A stretch of 64,000 bases of DNA from Pacificispira sp040217575 (GTDB lineage: Bacteria; Pseudomonadota; Alphaproteobacteria; UBA8366; Aestuariispiraceae), in the NCBI GenBank assembly GCA_040217575.1, contig JAVJPW010000006.1, positions 868,001 through 932,000 of the forward strand. Reading direction: 5' to 3'. Both the position numbers and the translations under genes were made by a program. This document shows, in pieces, positions 17,489 to 26,504 of this stretch. The notes below the pieces were generated by a model. The model made no database searches. It was not told the origin of the DNA and saw nothing but the letters and a program-made list of their open reading frames with translations. Within the stretch, counting starts at the first letter, position 1; each line of letters begins with the position of its first letter.

Positions 17489-19191
17489 CCTTCCTCTTGC
17501 TGAGAGGGGGAAGCTGATTGCCCGGAAGGCCCGCCTTCAACGACGACCATCCGGAACATTCCGCTGTCGGCGTGGTACGACAGGTGACAGTGGAAGGCCC
17601 ATTGGCCGGGCGCATCGACTTCCGTTTCCATATAGACCGTGGTTCCGGGGGCAACGCTGATGACATGCTTGATTGGATCGCGTGGGCCGTTTCCATTGTC
17701 CAGAATCGACCACATGCCGTGCAGATGCATCGGGTGGGTCATCATCGTCTCATTGACGAATTTGAACCGGACGCGCTCACCATACTGAAGGACAATCGGG
17801 TCTGCGTCGCTGTAGGTGATGCCGTTCAGCGACCAGATGTATCGTTCCATATTTCCGGTAAGCCGTACTTCGATTTCCCGGGTCGCCTCGCGGTCTTCAT
17901 AGAGGGGCTGCTGCGAAACCAGGTCGGCATAGGACAGGAACCGTCCGCCGTCCGCCGCTTCGGGGGCCAGCCCGCTTCCGGGGGCATAGAACGGATCGGC
18001 GGTGGGACCGTTCATGCCATGCGCACTATGATCCATGCCTGCCATGCCGGAATGGTCCATACCTTCCATGACGGTCCCGTCCGCCATTGTGTGGGACCCA
18101 CCGGACATGGATGAATGATCCATGCCCTCATGTGCCATTCCCATGTCCGCCATTGTCAACAGCGGTGGCGTGCGCAGTGCGGGAACGTCTGCTTCCATGC
18201 CTTCGCGCGGCGCCAGGGTTGCGCGAACCGATGCCGTGCGCGCCATGGATTCCGCGAAGATGGTATAGGCGGCGTCTTCCTGTGGTCGTACAATTACGTC
18301 ATAGGTTTCTGCGACCGCAATCCGGAATTCGTCCACTGGTACGGGTAGGACATTGTTGCCATCGGCTTGAACGACGGTCATTTCCAGGCCTGGAATTCGG
18401 ATGTCGAAATATGTCATCGCCGATGAATTGATAAACCGAAGCCGGATCCGTTCACCGGGTTCAAACAGTCCGGTCCAGTTCTGGTCGGTGCTCATACCGT
18501 TGATCAGCGGCGTCGACCCCTGAACGTCTTCGACGTCTGTCGGCATCATGCGCATTTCGCCCCAGGCCTGACGGTCCGCCCACGCGGCACTGAATCCCTG
18601 CGACTGCGCGTCTTCAAGGAAGTCCATGAAGGTCCTTTGTTGACGGTTGTAATAGTCGGGCATCATTTTCAGGTTTCTCATGATGCGGTTGCCCGAATGT
18701 GGGTGGGTGTCCGTCAACTGGACGACATATTCCCGATCATACCGGAATGGTTCGCGCCCTTCGGGTTCGATAATGATCGCCCCATAGGCACCGTCCGGTT
18801 CCTGAAAACCTGTATGGCTGTGGAACCAATAGGTACCCGTCTGAACGATGGGAAACCGGTATGTGAAGGTTTCCCCCGGTGCGATTCCGTCATAGCTGAT
18901 GCCCGGAACGCCATCCTGGTCATAGGGCAAAATCAGCCCGTGCCAGTGAATGGAGGTGGATTCGGAAAGGTTGTTCGTAACGTTGATCGTCACGTCTTCC
19001 CCCTCACGGAATCGCAGGACCGGACCCGGCGATGCGCCGTTGTAGCCGATGCCTGTCCGCTGGAAGTCGCCGGTGTCGATGGTTACTTCATCGACGGTAA
19101 GGTCATATGTTCCGGCGACAGCAGTTCCCGTAGCGGCGAGGTTGAACGCAAACCCCGCCAGTACGGAACAGATTGTTTTCCGCATGGTCAT
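17485..19191 (-). CDS. copA: Copper resistance multicopper oxidase A
   Basis: A periplasmic multicopper oxidase that binds copper and oxidises Cu(I). The 568-residue protein has three cupredoxin domains. Copper ligands are visible as HWHG (H82, H84), HSH (H124, H126), HPMHLHG (H486, H489, H491) and HCHLSYH (H534, C535, H536, H540), with M545 as type 1 axial ligand. A Met/His-rich segment at about 345-395 repeats MDHS and MADG elements and probably binds extra Cu(I). The signal peptide (MTMRKTICSVLAGFAF) is Sec-like and lacks a twin-arginine pair, unlike most CopA/PcoA proteins. It is co-transcribed with copB downstream and the cupredoxin gene 33 bases upstream. Confidence 0.94.
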   Translation of the reverse strand: MTMRKTICSVLAGFAFNLAATGTAVAGTYDLTVDEVTIDTGDFQRTGIGYNGASPGPVLRFREGEDVTINVTNNLSESTSIHWHGLILPYDQDGVPGISYDGIAPGETFTYRFPIVQTGTYWFHSHTGFQEPDGAYGAIIIEPEGREPFRYDREYVVQLTDTHPHSGNRIMRNLKMMPDYYNRQQRTFMDFLEDAQSQGFSAAWADRQAWGEMRMMPTDVEDVQGSTPLINGMSTDQNWTGLFEPGERIRLRFINSSAMTYFDIRIPGLEMTVVQADGNNVLPVPVDEFRIAVAETYDVIVRPQEDAAYTIFAESMARTASVRATLAPREGMEADVPALRTPPLLTMADMGMAHEGMDHSSMSGGSHTMADGTVMEGMDHSGMAGMDHSAHGMNGPTADPFYAPGSGLAPEAADGGRFLSYADLVSQQPLYEDREATREIEVRLTGNMERYIWSLNGITYSDADPIVLQYGERVRFKFVNETMMTHPMHLHGMWSILDNGNGPRDPIKHVISVAPGTTVYMETEVDAPGQWAFHCHLSYHADSGMFRMVVVEGGPSGQSASPSQQEEG

Positions 19192-19224
19192 GCTGTTTCT
19201 CCGACTGTGTCAGGATTTTGGGTA

Positions 19225-19776
19225 TTAGTGCGAAAGCCTGATATCGCCGACCATCCCGGAACCGTAATGTCCAGGAATGTTGCAGGCGAATTCGAGTTCC
19301 GCATGTTCCGGGAATTGCCAGATGATTTCACCGGTTTGGCCCGGCTCCAGCAAAATACTGTTCGGCTCATCATGCATGCCGTGTCCCATCGATTGCTGCA
19401 TCGCCGCGGCGGCATCCCAGTCTATACGGTCAAAATCGATGACACCGTGTTCGACCATCATCGCCATCTCGGGCTGATGGCCCAAATGCATGTCCGCCGT
19501 GGCAATCGCGAATTCGTGCACGGCAACTCCGCCGTTGGTCACAACGAACCGGACGGTTTCGCCTTCCTTTATCTCTATTTCCTCGGGTTCGTAGTAATTG
19601 TCGTACATGGTGATTTCGACCGTTCGGGTGACGTCTGAAACGGCTCCCGCGACGCCATGCGCGCCGCCAGAATGACCATGGCCGCCATCATGACCGCCTG
19701 CGGCCCAAACCGGTGCATTGGACAAAGAGAAAACGATCAGCGCAGCAAAAACGCCGCAAGATTTTGCGTAAGGCAT
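19225..19776 (-). CDS. Periplasmic cupredoxin copper-binding protein (CopI-like)
   Basis: A 183-residue type 1 copper protein. The signal peptide ends near VWA (about 25), followed by a His/Gly-rich stretch (GGHDGGHGHSGGAHG) likely to bind copper. The cupredoxin fold carries the full ligand set: H87 (AVHEFAIA), C165 and H170 in CNIPGHYGSGM, and M175. A 40-residue insertion rich in Met and His lies between strands. CopI proteins in other copper operons help protect against Cu(I), sometimes passing it to CopA. The gene lies between the small His/Cys-rich protein and copA with short gaps, so one transcript is likely. Confidence 0.88.
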   Translation of the reverse strand: MPYAKSCGVFAALIVFSLSNAPVWAAGGHDGGHGHSGGAHGVAGAVSDVTRTVEITMYDNYYEPEEIEIKEGETVRFVVTNGGVAVHEFAIATADMHLGHQPEMAMMVEHGVIDFDRIDWDAAAAMQQSMGHGMHDEPNSILLEPGQTGEIIWQFPEHAELEFACNIPGHYGSGMVGDIRLSH

Positions 19777-19842
19777 AAAAACTTCCTTTTCTTGAACACG
19801 ATTGGTTGGTCCGCGCGCACGCGGATCAGAAACGTCGAAAAT

Positions 19843-20178
19843 TCAAGAAAGGAGTATCGGTGGCCGGATCTCCGGCTGCTCCCCGCGCCCGGAAGTTATC
19901 CGGTCGATGGGAAGGAAACCGACCGAAGAATATGGTGGGGCGTAAAATGAAGCCTGGGGCATCGCTGCCAGGAAAGTGGCACACACGCTGATGCCGCTTT
20001 CACAGCAGATTCCCGCATCACCATTGTGGCTGTGATCGTGTCCGGACGGCGATTGTTCCGCCGCAAACATTTCCGAATGGTCACCATGGGCGCTGACATG
20101 CGCATAGAACGATGCCGCGCTCATGGCAAATGCCACGATCAAGAATACCCGCAATGAACGCAAAATTCCCTGCTTCAT
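19843..20178 (-). CDS. Small exported His/Cys-rich protein, first gene of the copper operon
   Basis: A 111-residue protein I cannot name firmly. It has an N-terminal signal or anchor (about 8-30), a His-rich mature start (HVSAHGDHSEMFAAEQ, GHDHSHNGD) and a CC pair plus a third cysteine (GICCESGISVCATF). It ends in a proline-rich tail, as in small DUF2946-type proteins found in copper operons. A copper-binding role is inferred from composition and position. ATG at 20178 sits so close to the operator's -10 that the transcript would be almost leaderless; a TTG start 15 bases further in, preceded by AGGGA, is an alternative. Confidence 0.72.
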   Translation of the reverse strand: MKQGILRSLRVFLIVAFAMSAASFYAHVSAHGDHSEMFAAEQSPSGHDHSHNGDAGICCESGISVCATFLAAMPQASFYAPPYSSVGFLPIDRITSGRGEQPEIRPPILLS

Positions 20179-20185
20179 AACTTCG

Positions 20186-20216
20186 TATCTACAGGTTCCA
20201 CCAACGGGAAGGTCAA
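20186..20216 (-). promoter_or_regulatory. CueR-type (MerR family) copper operator/promoter
   Basis: On the minus strand TTGACC (20216-20211) and TAGATA (20191-20186) are 19 bp apart, the overlong spacing typical of MerR-family promoters. The spacer carries ACCTTCC-N7-GGAACCT, nearly the CueR palindrome ACCTTCC-N7-GGAAGGT. A Cu(I)-responsive activator is expected; its gene is not in the window. Confidence 0.85.
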
Positions 20217-20278
20217 GAACCTTTTTTGGGGTGGGATCGAAAAAATGGCCGATCGAACAGCCGTATTTGGTGCACCGT

Positions 20279-21367
20279 TCAAGGAACCAAGACAATTTTC
20301 CCGACGAAGTCCTTGGACAGGAACTTTTCCTGCGCAGCGGCGATGTCCGACAGCGGGTAGGTGGCGGCGACCATGGGGCGGATCTCACCGCGTTCGATAT
20401 AGCCGATCAGGTTCGGCATGGTTCGCCTGTCCTGTGCCGTCGCCCCGAAGAAGCTGAGGTCCTTCAGGTAAAGGTCGCGCACATCCAGTTCGACCAGCGG
20501 CCCCGCGATGGCGCCTGCCGTAGCATAACGACCGCCGCGCCGCAGGCATTGGATCAGGCTGGGAAAGGCAGGTCCGGCCGCCAGGTCGACGACCAGACTG
20601 ACGCTCATCGGGCCCAGAATATCAGCGGGGTCGTCGTTCCGGTCCAGCAGTCGGTTCGCGCCGAAGGGGGCCAACTGGTCATGTTTTGCCTCGGACGCAA
20701 TGGCGATGACGGTCGCCCCGCGCCGTTTACAAAGTTGTATTGCCGCGGACCCGACACCGCCGGACGCGCCGGTGATCAGGACGATGTCATTGTCCGAACA
20801 TCCCGCACGGGAAATCAGGTTTTCCGCCGTCGAATAGGCGCAGGGGAAGGACGCCAGTTCGACGTCGCTCAGGTCGCTGTGGACCGGAAACGCGAAGTCG
20901 GATCGCGCCACGGCATACTGACAGAAGCCCCCGTCGCATTCAGACCCCCAGGTGATGGCGTCATATTGGTGGGCTGCATCCGGCGCGGGCTGAAGGGACG
21001 CGACCATCACGCGCTGTCCGACCCGATCGTTCGGAACGCCCGGTCCCACAGCGACGATTTCACCACAGCAGTCCGCACCCTGGATGCGCGGAAAGATCAG
21101 TGGTCGACCGGTCCAACTGGCATCGTCGTCATCCGCGGTGTGGGTGCCGGCCGCGCTTTGCGTGTCGCCGCTGACGGCCTTCGAATACCAGCCGATCCGC
21201 GTGTTGATGTCGGTGTTGTTGATGCCGGCGCCACCGACACGGATCAACACGTCCCCCGCCTTCGGGGTCGGTACTGGAACGTCCGTTCTGAATTCCAGCA
21301 TTTCCGGCCCACCGTGACCGGTCAGCAGAACGGCGGACATCTCGGACGGCAGGTCAGTACCAGGCAT
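20279..21367 (-). CDS. Medium-chain zinc-type dehydrogenase / quinone oxidoreductase family
   Basis: An MDR-superfamily NAD(P)-dependent oxidoreductase of about 362 residues. The N-terminal GroES-like domain has GDVLIRVGGAGINNTDINTR and GADCCGEIVAVGPGV; the cofactor domain has the loop ITGASGGVGSAAIQL. Catalytic zinc ligands typical of alcohol dehydrogenases are not obvious, so a quinone-oxidoreductase-like reduction is possible. I start at ATG 21367, which overlaps the end of the upstream MttB gene by 14 bases, indicating translational coupling; MSAVLLTGHGG at 21340 is an alternative. Linkage to the MttB gene suggests it processes a product or by-product of that pathway, which is inference. 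Confidence 0.82.
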   Translation of the reverse strand: MPGTDLPSEMSAVLLTGHGGPEMLEFRTDVPVPTPKAGDVLIRVGGAGINNTDINTRIGWYSKAVSGDTQSAAGTHTADDDDASWTGRPLIFPRIQGADCCGEIVAVGPGVPNDRVGQRVMVASLQPAPDAAHQYDAITWGSECDGGFCQYAVARSDFAFPVHSDLSDVELASFPCAYSTAENLISRAGCSDNDIVLITGASGGVGSAAIQLCKRRGATVIAIASEAKHDQLAPFGANRLLDRNDDPADILGPMSVSLVVDLAAGPAFPSLIQCLRRGGRYATAGAIAGPLVELDVRDLYLKDLSFFGATAQDRRTMPNLIGYIERGEIRPMVAATYPLSDIAAAQEKFLSKDFVGKIVLVP

Positions 21368-22892
21368 CAGGCAATTCTTCCTTTCGCTTCGCGACAAAGG
21401 CCTGCAACGCTTCGTCTGTGGCCGGGTCTATGGGCGGCGGTTGATAGTCGGCTAGAAGCGCGTTCCAGCGTTCGTAAGCGCGGCGTTCCATATCCTTCGA
21501 TCCCTTTTCCTCCCAGCTTTCGACATTTTCACTGTCGGAAAGGGCGCTTTCGAAGAATGCAGACTGATAGTTCCGCATCGTGTGCCCGCAGCCCAGGAAA
21601 TGTCCTGCAGGGGCCACTTCGCCATAGGCGTCCCGGGCCAGGGCGTTGTCATCCAGCGGCATGCCGGACAACAGCTTTTGATACCCTGCCAGCCGGTCTG
21701 CATCCATCACGAATTTTTCGTATCCGGTGCACAGTCCCCCTTCCAGCCAACCGGCGGAATGCAGAATGAATTGGGCCCCCGCCAGCATGGTCGAATGCAT
21801 GGAATCGGCACTTTCATAGGCGGCCTGCGCATCCGCGGTCTTCGATGCCGTCAGCGATCCGCCGCAGCGCAAGGGGACGCCCAGCCGCCGCGCCAGTTGC
21901 CCGATCACATAGTTCGAAATCGTCGGTTCCGGCATACCGAATGTGGGCGCACCGGATTTCAGGCTCATCGACGACAGGAAATTCCCAAGGACGAAGGGGG
22001 CGCCGGGCCGGATGAGCTGCGAGAACGCGCCGCAGACCATCGCTTCCGCCAGGGCCTGTGCAACGGACGCCGCGGTTGAAACCGGTCCCATGGCACCTGA
22101 CAGGATGAAGGGGACGACGACAATTCCCTGGTTCGCGCCGCAATAGGTTCGGATTGCCTCGGTCACCACTTTGTCGACCAGAAGCGGGGAGTTCGTATTC
22201 ACATTGCCCATGATGACGCAGTTCCGGTCCATCACCTCTGCGCCGTGAAGAATGCGGGCCATGTCGACGCTGTCTTGTGCGCGGCTCATCTCGGTGATCG
22301 CCCCCAGGTGCGGCTTATCGCTTCGCGTCATATGCAGATAAAGCATGTCTAGATGCCGCTTGGAAACGGGGATATCGCACGGTTCGCAGATGACCAGTCC
22401 GCCATGGTGGATGCCCGATAGCATCGAACTGAGCTTCACCAGCTTTTCGAAATCAGCCAGCGTTCCATAGCGCCGCCCACCTTCAAGGTCGCGCACGAAC
22501 GGCGGGCCATACACCGCCGCGAAGACCTGATTGTTTCCGCCTATGCGGACCGATCGTTTCGGATTGCGGGCGATTTGCTGGAACTCGGACGGCGCTGTCT
22601 TCAGGATTTCCCGCGCCATGCCCCTGGGAAGCCGGACGCGTGTGCCATTCACATCGGCACCGGCCTCCTTCCAGATCTTGAGCGCTATGGGGTCTTCGCG
22701 GAATTCGATCCCGATTTCCTGAATGAGCCAGTCCGCCTGGTCTTCCAGCCGGACCAGGCTTTCCTCGTCCAACACGTCGTAGAAGGGAAGTGCCCTTGTG
22801 ACATAAGCGGGTGCAGGCGGCGCTTTCGACGTCGCGCCCCCTTCTTCACCCGCGCCACGGCGGCGGCGGCGAACTCTAGCTGCGTCAGTCAT
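21354..22892 (-). CDS. MttB-family (trimethylamine methyltransferase-like) protein, non-pyrrolysine, copy 1
   Basis: A 512-residue member of COG5598. Characterised non-pyrrolysine members transfer a methyl group from quaternary amines such as glycine betaine or carnitine to a corrinoid protein. Landmarks are PPFVRDLEGGRRYGT, KRHLDMLYLHMTRSDKPH, GAPTFGMPEPTISNY and SAGWLEGG. The reading frame has no internal UAG, so it cannot carry pyrrolysine like true MttB. The N-terminus is Arg/Gly-rich (RVRRRRRGAGEEGG) as in many alphaproteobacterial copies. ATG 22892 follows GGAG; GTG 22901 is an alternative. It is about half identical by eye to the copy at 24736-26325 and is co-transcribed with the dehydrogenase downstream. 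Confidence 0.9.
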   Translation of the reverse strand: MTDAARVRRRRRGAGEEGGATSKAPPAPAYVTRALPFYDVLDEESLVRLEDQADWLIQEIGIEFREDPIALKIWKEAGADVNGTRVRLPRGMAREILKTAPSEFQQIARNPKRSVRIGGNNQVFAAVYGPPFVRDLEGGRRYGTLADFEKLVKLSSMLSGIHHGGLVICEPCDIPVSKRHLDMLYLHMTRSDKPHLGAITEMSRAQDSVDMARILHGAEVMDRNCVIMGNVNTNSPLLVDKVVTEAIRTYCGANQGIVVVPFILSGAMGPVSTAASVAQALAEAMVCGAFSQLIRPGAPFVLGNFLSSMSLKSGAPTFGMPEPTISNYVIGQLARRLGVPLRCGGSLTASKTADAQAAYESADSMHSTMLAGAQFILHSAGWLEGGLCTGYEKFVMDADRLAGYQKLLSGMPLDDNALARDAYGEVAPAGHFLGCGHTMRNYQSAFFESALSDSENVESWEEKGSKDMERRAYERWNALLADYQPPPIDPATDEALQAFVAKRKEELPDAWY

Positions 22893-22910
22893 GCGCGTCA
22901 CTCCGGCGCG

Positions 22911-22934
22911 TTGTCGAAGGACGCAAGTGTGCGA
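22911..22934 (-). promoter_or_regulatory. TTGTCGAA / GTGCGA motif upstream of MttB copy 1
   Basis: TTGTCGAA (22911-22918) and GTGCGA (22929-22934) lie just upstream of the gene. The same two words occur, with TTGTCGAA doubled, upstream of MttB copy 2. It could be a shared operator; no regulator is identified. Confidence 0.35.
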
Positions 22935-23046
22935 TCGGGCCGTGAAAATCGACTATAAAATTAGCGACGTGGAAATTGGGCTTGCTTTTCAAATCGGGGC
23001 AAAATGAACGGCAAGTGGGCGACTTTCTTCGCAACAAATTGTGCGT

Positions 23047-24657
23047 TCAAGATGCGGTGTCGCCGATCGCCACGGTTCGTGCTGCTGGAAAAAGTATGCT
23101 TGCGGTGGTCCCGACACCCAGTTCACTGCTAAGTGTCAGCGAGCCGCCATGCAGCCGTATGAGGTCACGTGCGATGCTGAGGCCAAGGCCGGTTCCCCGG
23201 CGCGGCTCGCCCATGTCTTCGTTACCCGACTGAAAGAATGGCGTAAAAACCTTCTCCATATCCTCTTTGGGAATGCCGCAGCCATGGTCTTCCACTTCAA
23301 TTCGAATGCCCCCGTCTCCGTCCTGACCTGCTCTGACGATGATTTCCTTGCCGTTGGAATGCTTCGCCGCATTTGACAATAGATTGATCAGCACCTGCCG
23401 AAGCCGGAATTCATCCGCCTTCAGTTGCGGCAGTTGCACGTCCACCTCACGTCGGAACGAAAGTCGCTGATTGTCGATTTCGGATATCGGAATATCCATT
23501 TCCGGCAATGACAGTTGGGCGACATCGTCCAGAAGTTGATTAAGATCGACCACTGTTTCGCGTAGACTGATGCCTTCGGCCTCCATTTTGGATACGTCCA
23601 GGACATCTTCGACCAGCTGCTTCAGGTGCTGGCCGCTCCAATTTATGTCATTCGCATATTGCCGATACTGTTGCGACAGTGGCCCCATCATTTCGCTGCG
23701 CATGATGTCAGAAAACCCGATGATCGCATTCAAAGGGGTGCGGAGTTCATGGGTCATTTTGGCAAAGAATGCCGTTTTTGCCTTATTGGCCGCCAGGGCG
23801 GATCGAAACCACATCGTATAGACGGTGACGGACGCCGTCAGAAGAACGGCCGTTGCAATGAAAACCGCCGGAAGCAGTTGATGGATCAATGTGTCGCCCG
23901 GCCGCGGGTGGGCCCATGTCGCCCATGCGGCAACTGATCCGTCATGGGCTTCGATCGGGAAACTGTCCTCCCCGGTGTTTTGGGTGCGGATGCGCAGCCC
24001 TCGCAGTTCGTAAAGCCGCGCCAGACCGACTTCGATCGAGGGGGTGATCTCGCGATGAAAAACCAGCACGGGTCGGTTGGCCCGATCCAGCTGTTCGGCG
24101 GTCGGCGCCTCCGGCATTATCGGCGCTGCCGATACCAGGAAGACCCGGTCGCCAACCGAAAGGAAGGATGACACGGGGCTGGAGCTGTCCATCGGCTGGG
24201 ACTGGACGCTGTTCAGGATCGGGCCTGCCTGGTTTCCCAAAAAGGCCAGGGCATCATTCGGCAGACTTCGGTCCGCATTGTCGGCAAAGATCGTTCGATG
24301 GTCGGGATCAAGGACATAGGTGCCGGACTGGCCAAAATCCGTTTGCATATATTCGCCGATGGTCGCCGCCGCCCAGTCGGGGTCGATACCGTCGACTGCC
24401 CTCTCGTACAAGTCGTCCCACCAGGCATAATCATAGGTGCGCCCACTCAGATCCTGGGTCAAGGCAAGCAGCGCTGTCGCCAGAAGTTGTCGGGACACGG
24501 CCTGTGCGGAGTCATCCAACTGTCGGGCACTGAAGGTCGTCACATAGGCGATGGACCCAAAGGCAATGGCAAACACCATTAGGCAGATAAGCATCGGCTG
24601 AACAAGAAAGCGCTTCTGCGCAAACGAGTTTGCTTTCAGCCCGAATTGACTACTCAT
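23047..24657 (-). CDS. CHASE4-domain sensor histidine kinase
   Basis: A membrane histidine kinase of 536 residues. TM1 is at about 20-42. The periplasmic domain (about 45-260) carries the CHASE4 signature TYDYAWWDDLYERAV and GTYVLDPDHRTIFA. TM2 lies near 268-290. The HisKA domain has H303 in MTHELRTPLNAIIGFSDI, and the ATPase domain has LLSNAAKHSNG, DHGCGIPKEDMEKV and RRGTGLGLSIARD. The C-terminal end has no receiver. No partner response regulator gene lies nearby. It sits between the two MttB copies on the same strand and might sense a methylated compound, which is only inference from position. Confidence 0.92.
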   Translation of the reverse strand: MSSQFGLKANSFAQKRFLVQPMLICLMVFAIAFGSIAYVTTFSARQLDDSAQAVSRQLLATALLALTQDLSGRTYDYAWWDDLYERAVDGIDPDWAAATIGEYMQTDFGQSGTYVLDPDHRTIFADNADRSLPNDALAFLGNQAGPILNSVQSQPMDSSSPVSSFLSVGDRVFLVSAAPIMPEAPTAEQLDRANRPVLVFHREITPSIEVGLARLYELRGLRIRTQNTGEDSFPIEAHDGSVAAWATWAHPRPGDTLIHQLLPAVFIATAVLLTASVTVYTMWFRSALAANKAKTAFFAKMTHELRTPLNAIIGFSDIMRSEMMGPLSQQYRQYANDINWSGQHLKQLVEDVLDVSKMEAEGISLRETVVDLNQLLDDVAQLSLPEMDIPISEIDNQRLSFRREVDVQLPQLKADEFRLRQVLINLLSNAAKHSNGKEIIVRAGQDGDGGIRIEVEDHGCGIPKEDMEKVFTPFFQSGNEDMGEPRRGTGLGLSIARDLIRLHGGSLTLSSELGVGTTASILFPAARTVAIGDTAS

Positions 24658-24735
24658 TCAGTGCCCCCGACAATCAAACGGGGATCAGGTTACCGCTAAA
24701 TAGTTAATCCGGTGTAAAAAAAACGGTCCTGCAAT

Positions 24736-26325
24736 CTAGTAGCTTGCGTCGGGCATGGATTCCTTACGCTCGCGAACAAACGCTTGAAGTGCTTCGTCCA
24801 CGCCGGGGTCGATCGCGGGGGCCTGATACTCGTTCAGAAGTTTTTTCCAGCGCGCGTTGGCACGCTGGTTCATATCCAGGCCACCTTCCGCTTCCCACTG
24901 TTCGAAGGAATTGTTGTCCGCCAGGGGTGAACGATAGAAGGCCGTTTCGAAGTTGCGCTGGGTATGGGCGCAGCCCAGATAGTGCGCACCCGGGCCCACC
25001 TCGCGGATGGCATCCATCCCCTGACCGTTTTCGGACATGTCGACGCCGTTCAGCAGGCGGCCCAGCATGGCCGCCTGGTCTGCGTCCATGACGAACTTCT
25101 CATACCCCATGACCAGGCCGCCTTCCAGCCAGCCCGCCGTGTGCAGCATGAAGTTGACGCCGCCCAGCGCTGCCGTCTGCAGCGTGTTGGCGGATTCATA
25201 GGCCGCCTGTGCATCAGCGATTTTGGATGCGGTAAAGCCGCCGCCGGACCGGAAGGGAACGCCAAGACGCCGCGCCAGCTGCGCCGCGCCGTAAAGGACC
25301 AGCGACGGTTCCGGCGTGCCGAACGTCGGGGCACCCGACTGCATGGAAATGGACGATGCGAATGTTCCGAAAATAACCGGTGCGCCGGGGCGGCAGACCT
25401 GGGTCAGCGCCATGCCCGCCAGGGCTTCGGCGTAAAGCTGCGTCAATGTGCCCATCACGGTAACCGGGCTCATCGCGCCGGCCAGAATGAAGGGCGAGAT
25501 CACCGTCGCCTGATTGTTGCGGGCATAGACTTTCAGCGCCCCCAGCATGGTGTCATCCCAGACCATCGGGGAGTTCGCGTTGATCAGATTTATGACGACG
25601 CAATTCTGGTCGACGAAATCCGCGCCGAACAGGATCTTGCACATCTCGACCGTATCCTGTGCACGCTCCGGTGCGGTGACGGACCCCATGAAGGGTTTGT
25701 CCGACCAGCGCATATGGGAATAGACCATGTCCAGGTGTCGCTTGTTGACCGGCACGTCGACCGGTTCACACACCGTGCCGCCGGAATGATGTAGTCCGGG
25801 CGACATATAGGCCAGTTTCACGAAATTCCGGAAATCTTCGATCGTGCCATAACGCCGGCCGCCATCCAGGTCGCGGACAAAGGGCGGGCCGTAGGCCGGG
25901 ACCAGTACCGTGTTCCCATCGCCCATTTTGACCGTGCGTTCCGGGTTTCGGGCATGCTGTGTGATCAGTGAAGGTGCCGTGTCCTGAATCAGTTTCTTGC
26001 AAAGTCCCTTCGGAAAATGCACCCGTTCGCCGTCCACGGTGCAACCCTGGTCCTTCCACATGTCCAGGACTTCCGCGTCGCCGCGAAAATCCAGACCGAT
26101 TTCCTCCAACACCGTGTCGGCATTGTTTTCGATGGTATTCAGACCTTCTTCGTCGAAAATCTCGAAATAACCGATCCTGCGCGTGATGAACGGCGGGGCT
26201 GCCGGTCCACCCGACGCCCGCGCTGCCTGGCGCGCTGCCCGTCCGCCACCGCCACCGCGGCCCGCGCGTCCACCTTCACGTCCGGCGCGGCGTCCAGCGC
26301 CGGCTTCATCCATCGCATCACTCAT
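24736..26325 (-). CDS. MttB-family (trimethylamine methyltransferase-like) protein, non-pyrrolysine, copy 2
   Basis: A 529-residue COG5598 protein paralogous to the copy at 21354-22892. It shares PPFVRDLDGGRRYGT, NKRHLDMVYSHMRWSDKP, SGAPTFGTPEPSLV, AAYESANTLQ and TAGWLEGGLVMGYEKFVMDAD. There is no internal UAG codon. The first 50 residues are a low-complexity Arg/Gly/Ala tract, probably disordered. The start at 26325 is fixed by GGAGAGGA; an upstream ATG at 26352 has no such site. The expected corrinoid-protein partner is not encoded nearby. The DAO-GcvT fusion gene 1 kb upstream on the other strand could take the resulting demethylated amine. Confidence 0.9.
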   Translation of the reverse strand: MSDAMDEAGAGRRAGREGGRAGRGGGGGRAARQAARASGGPAAPPFITRRIGYFEIFDEEGLNTIENNADTVLEEIGLDFRGDAEVLDMWKDQGCTVDGERVHFPKGLCKKLIQDTAPSLITQHARNPERTVKMGDGNTVLVPAYGPPFVRDLDGGRRYGTIEDFRNFVKLAYMSPGLHHSGGTVCEPVDVPVNKRHLDMVYSHMRWSDKPFMGSVTAPERAQDTVEMCKILFGADFVDQNCVVINLINANSPMVWDDTMLGALKVYARNNQATVISPFILAGAMSPVTVMGTLTQLYAEALAGMALTQVCRPGAPVIFGTFASSISMQSGAPTFGTPEPSLVLYGAAQLARRLGVPFRSGGGFTASKIADAQAAYESANTLQTAALGGVNFMLHTAGWLEGGLVMGYEKFVMDADQAAMLGRLLNGVDMSENGQGMDAIREVGPGAHYLGCAHTQRNFETAFYRSPLADNNSFEQWEAEGGLDMNQRANARWKKLLNEYQAPAIDPGVDEALQAFVRERKESMPDASY

Positions 26326-26429
26326 GGAAATCCTCTCCAACTTCCGGGGCACGCCGGGCTTTCGCGCGTCGGGCGAACGGCCCCTTGCGTCCCGGCGTCG
26401 TTGTCAATTGTTGCTTGTCTTATTGCGCC

Positions 26430-26452
26430 TTGTCGAATTGTCGAACGTGCGA
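26430..26452 (-). promoter_or_regulatory. Tandem TTGTCGAA repeat upstream of MttB copy 2
   Basis: TTGTCGAA occurs twice back to back (26430-26437 and 26438-26445), followed by GTGCGA (26447-26452), within the 179-base leader of the gene. The same words occur upstream of MttB copy 1. Confidence 0.4.
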
Positions 26453-26504
26453 ATTCGCGACTTTCTTCCCATCAAGCCGCGTCATCGCTACGTAAAATTC
26501 GGTC

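Noticed and set aside
20123..21769. A 548-codon plus-strand open reading over the dehydrogenase and the end of MttB copy 1
   Set aside because: No recognisable protein features, and it runs through the copper promoter; the minus-strand genes are certain.
21354..26325. Pyrrolysine-containing MttB
   Set aside because: Both reading frames lack an in-frame UAG codon, so these are the non-pyrrolysine type.
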